5,793 bases of DNA from Deltaproteobacteria bacterium (GTDB taxonomy: Bacteria > UBA10199 > DSSB01), in contig JAGRNM010000098.1 of assembly GCA_020440745.1 (NCBI GenBank), positions 1-5,793 on the forward strand. The letters are read 5' to 3'. The position numbers and the translations under genes were made by a program. The notes under the pieces were generated by a model. That model was not told where the DNA came from. It did no database searches and worked only from the letters and a program-made list of their open reading frames with translations. This document shows, piece after piece, positions 5,697 to 5,793 of the stretch (position 1 is the first letter of the stretch; every line of letters starts with the position of its first letter).

Positions 5697-5793
5697 CTAC
5701 TGATAAATACTACCTCTTGGCCCGGCCTTAATAATAGTAATAGTCAAAATTTCATCTTTCACTTCATAAATAATTCGATGATTTTGATCTAAT
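5697..5793 (-). CDS. RelE-like toxin, C-terminal fragment (cut by right edge)
   Basis: Reading leftward from the window edge, one frame encodes LDQNHRIIYEVKDEILTITI then IKAGPRGSIYQ and a TAG stop at 5699-5697. This matches the end of RelE-family mRNA-interferase toxins, where a '.HR..Y.V.D..v.v..i..g.R....Y' pattern forms the last strands of the fold and the arginine near the end contributes to RNA cleavage. Only about 32 residues are visible; the start lies beyond the window. The gene directly precedes the XRE antitoxin with a 14-nt gap. Nothing in the visible part indicates decay. The exact subfamily (RelE, HigB or YafQ-like) cannot be settled from this fragment. Confidence 0.72.
   Translation of the reverse strand, partial: LDQNHRIIYEVKDEILTITIIKAGPRGSIYQ

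Noticed and set aside
1..5793. CRISPR array, tRNA, rRNA or a defence or phage system.
   Set aside because: I saw no regularly spaced repeats, no tRNA-like cloverleaf with a CCA end, no rRNA motifs, and no phage or restriction proteins.

Overview
The window looks like a piece of chromosome from an AT-rich Gram-negative bacterium. Two genes in it encode an exported periplasmic redox system (a DsbD-type membrane reductase with a signal peptide, and an exported redoxin), which implies an inner membrane and periplasm. I could not place the organism further from sequence alone. Toxin-antitoxin genes, one of them decayed, and a small palindromic insertion show that the right third is accessory, rearranging DNA.

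Layout, left to right. (1) 1-419, minus: the N-terminal 139 codons of an unrecognised protein running off the left edge. (2) 420-614: a short AT-rich gap between divergent genes. (3) 615-3326, plus: a tight two-gene operon, a 694-residue DsbD-family thiol:disulfide reductase followed after 3 nt by a 207-residue exported redoxin. (4) 3327-3492: a non-coding gap with a nested inverted repeat at its left end. (5) 3493-4770, plus: a 425-residue alpha/beta hydrolase with a complete catalytic triad and a long N-terminal extension. (6) 4781-5275, minus: a dead toxin-antitoxin pair. The toxin is cut off after about 28 residues and has an internal stop. The antitoxin has a nonsense codon and is split by a 187-bp palindromic element (5033-5219) flanked by 5-bp direct repeats. 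(7) 5299-5793, minus: an apparently intact toxin-first pair, the C-terminus of a RelE-like toxin cut by the right edge and a 127-residue XRE-type antitoxin.

How the parts work together. DsbD would carry electrons from cytoplasmic thioredoxin across the membrane through three cysteine pairs. The redoxin encoded next to it is the most likely periplasmic client, so the operon is probably a reductant-supply or peroxide-defence unit. The hydrolase seems unrelated to it. The two toxin-antitoxin modules lie in tandem on the minus strand: the upstream one looks functional and the downstream one is a relic.

The most novel item is the 187-bp element. Its two halves are diverged inverted copies. Each half ends in a perfect small hairpin, and the two hairpins differ in sequence but keep their pairing. 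The centre is a 16-bp perfect palindrome. Removing the element with one copy of its target repeat rejoins the two halves of a recognisable antitoxin to within one nucleotide of the reading frame.
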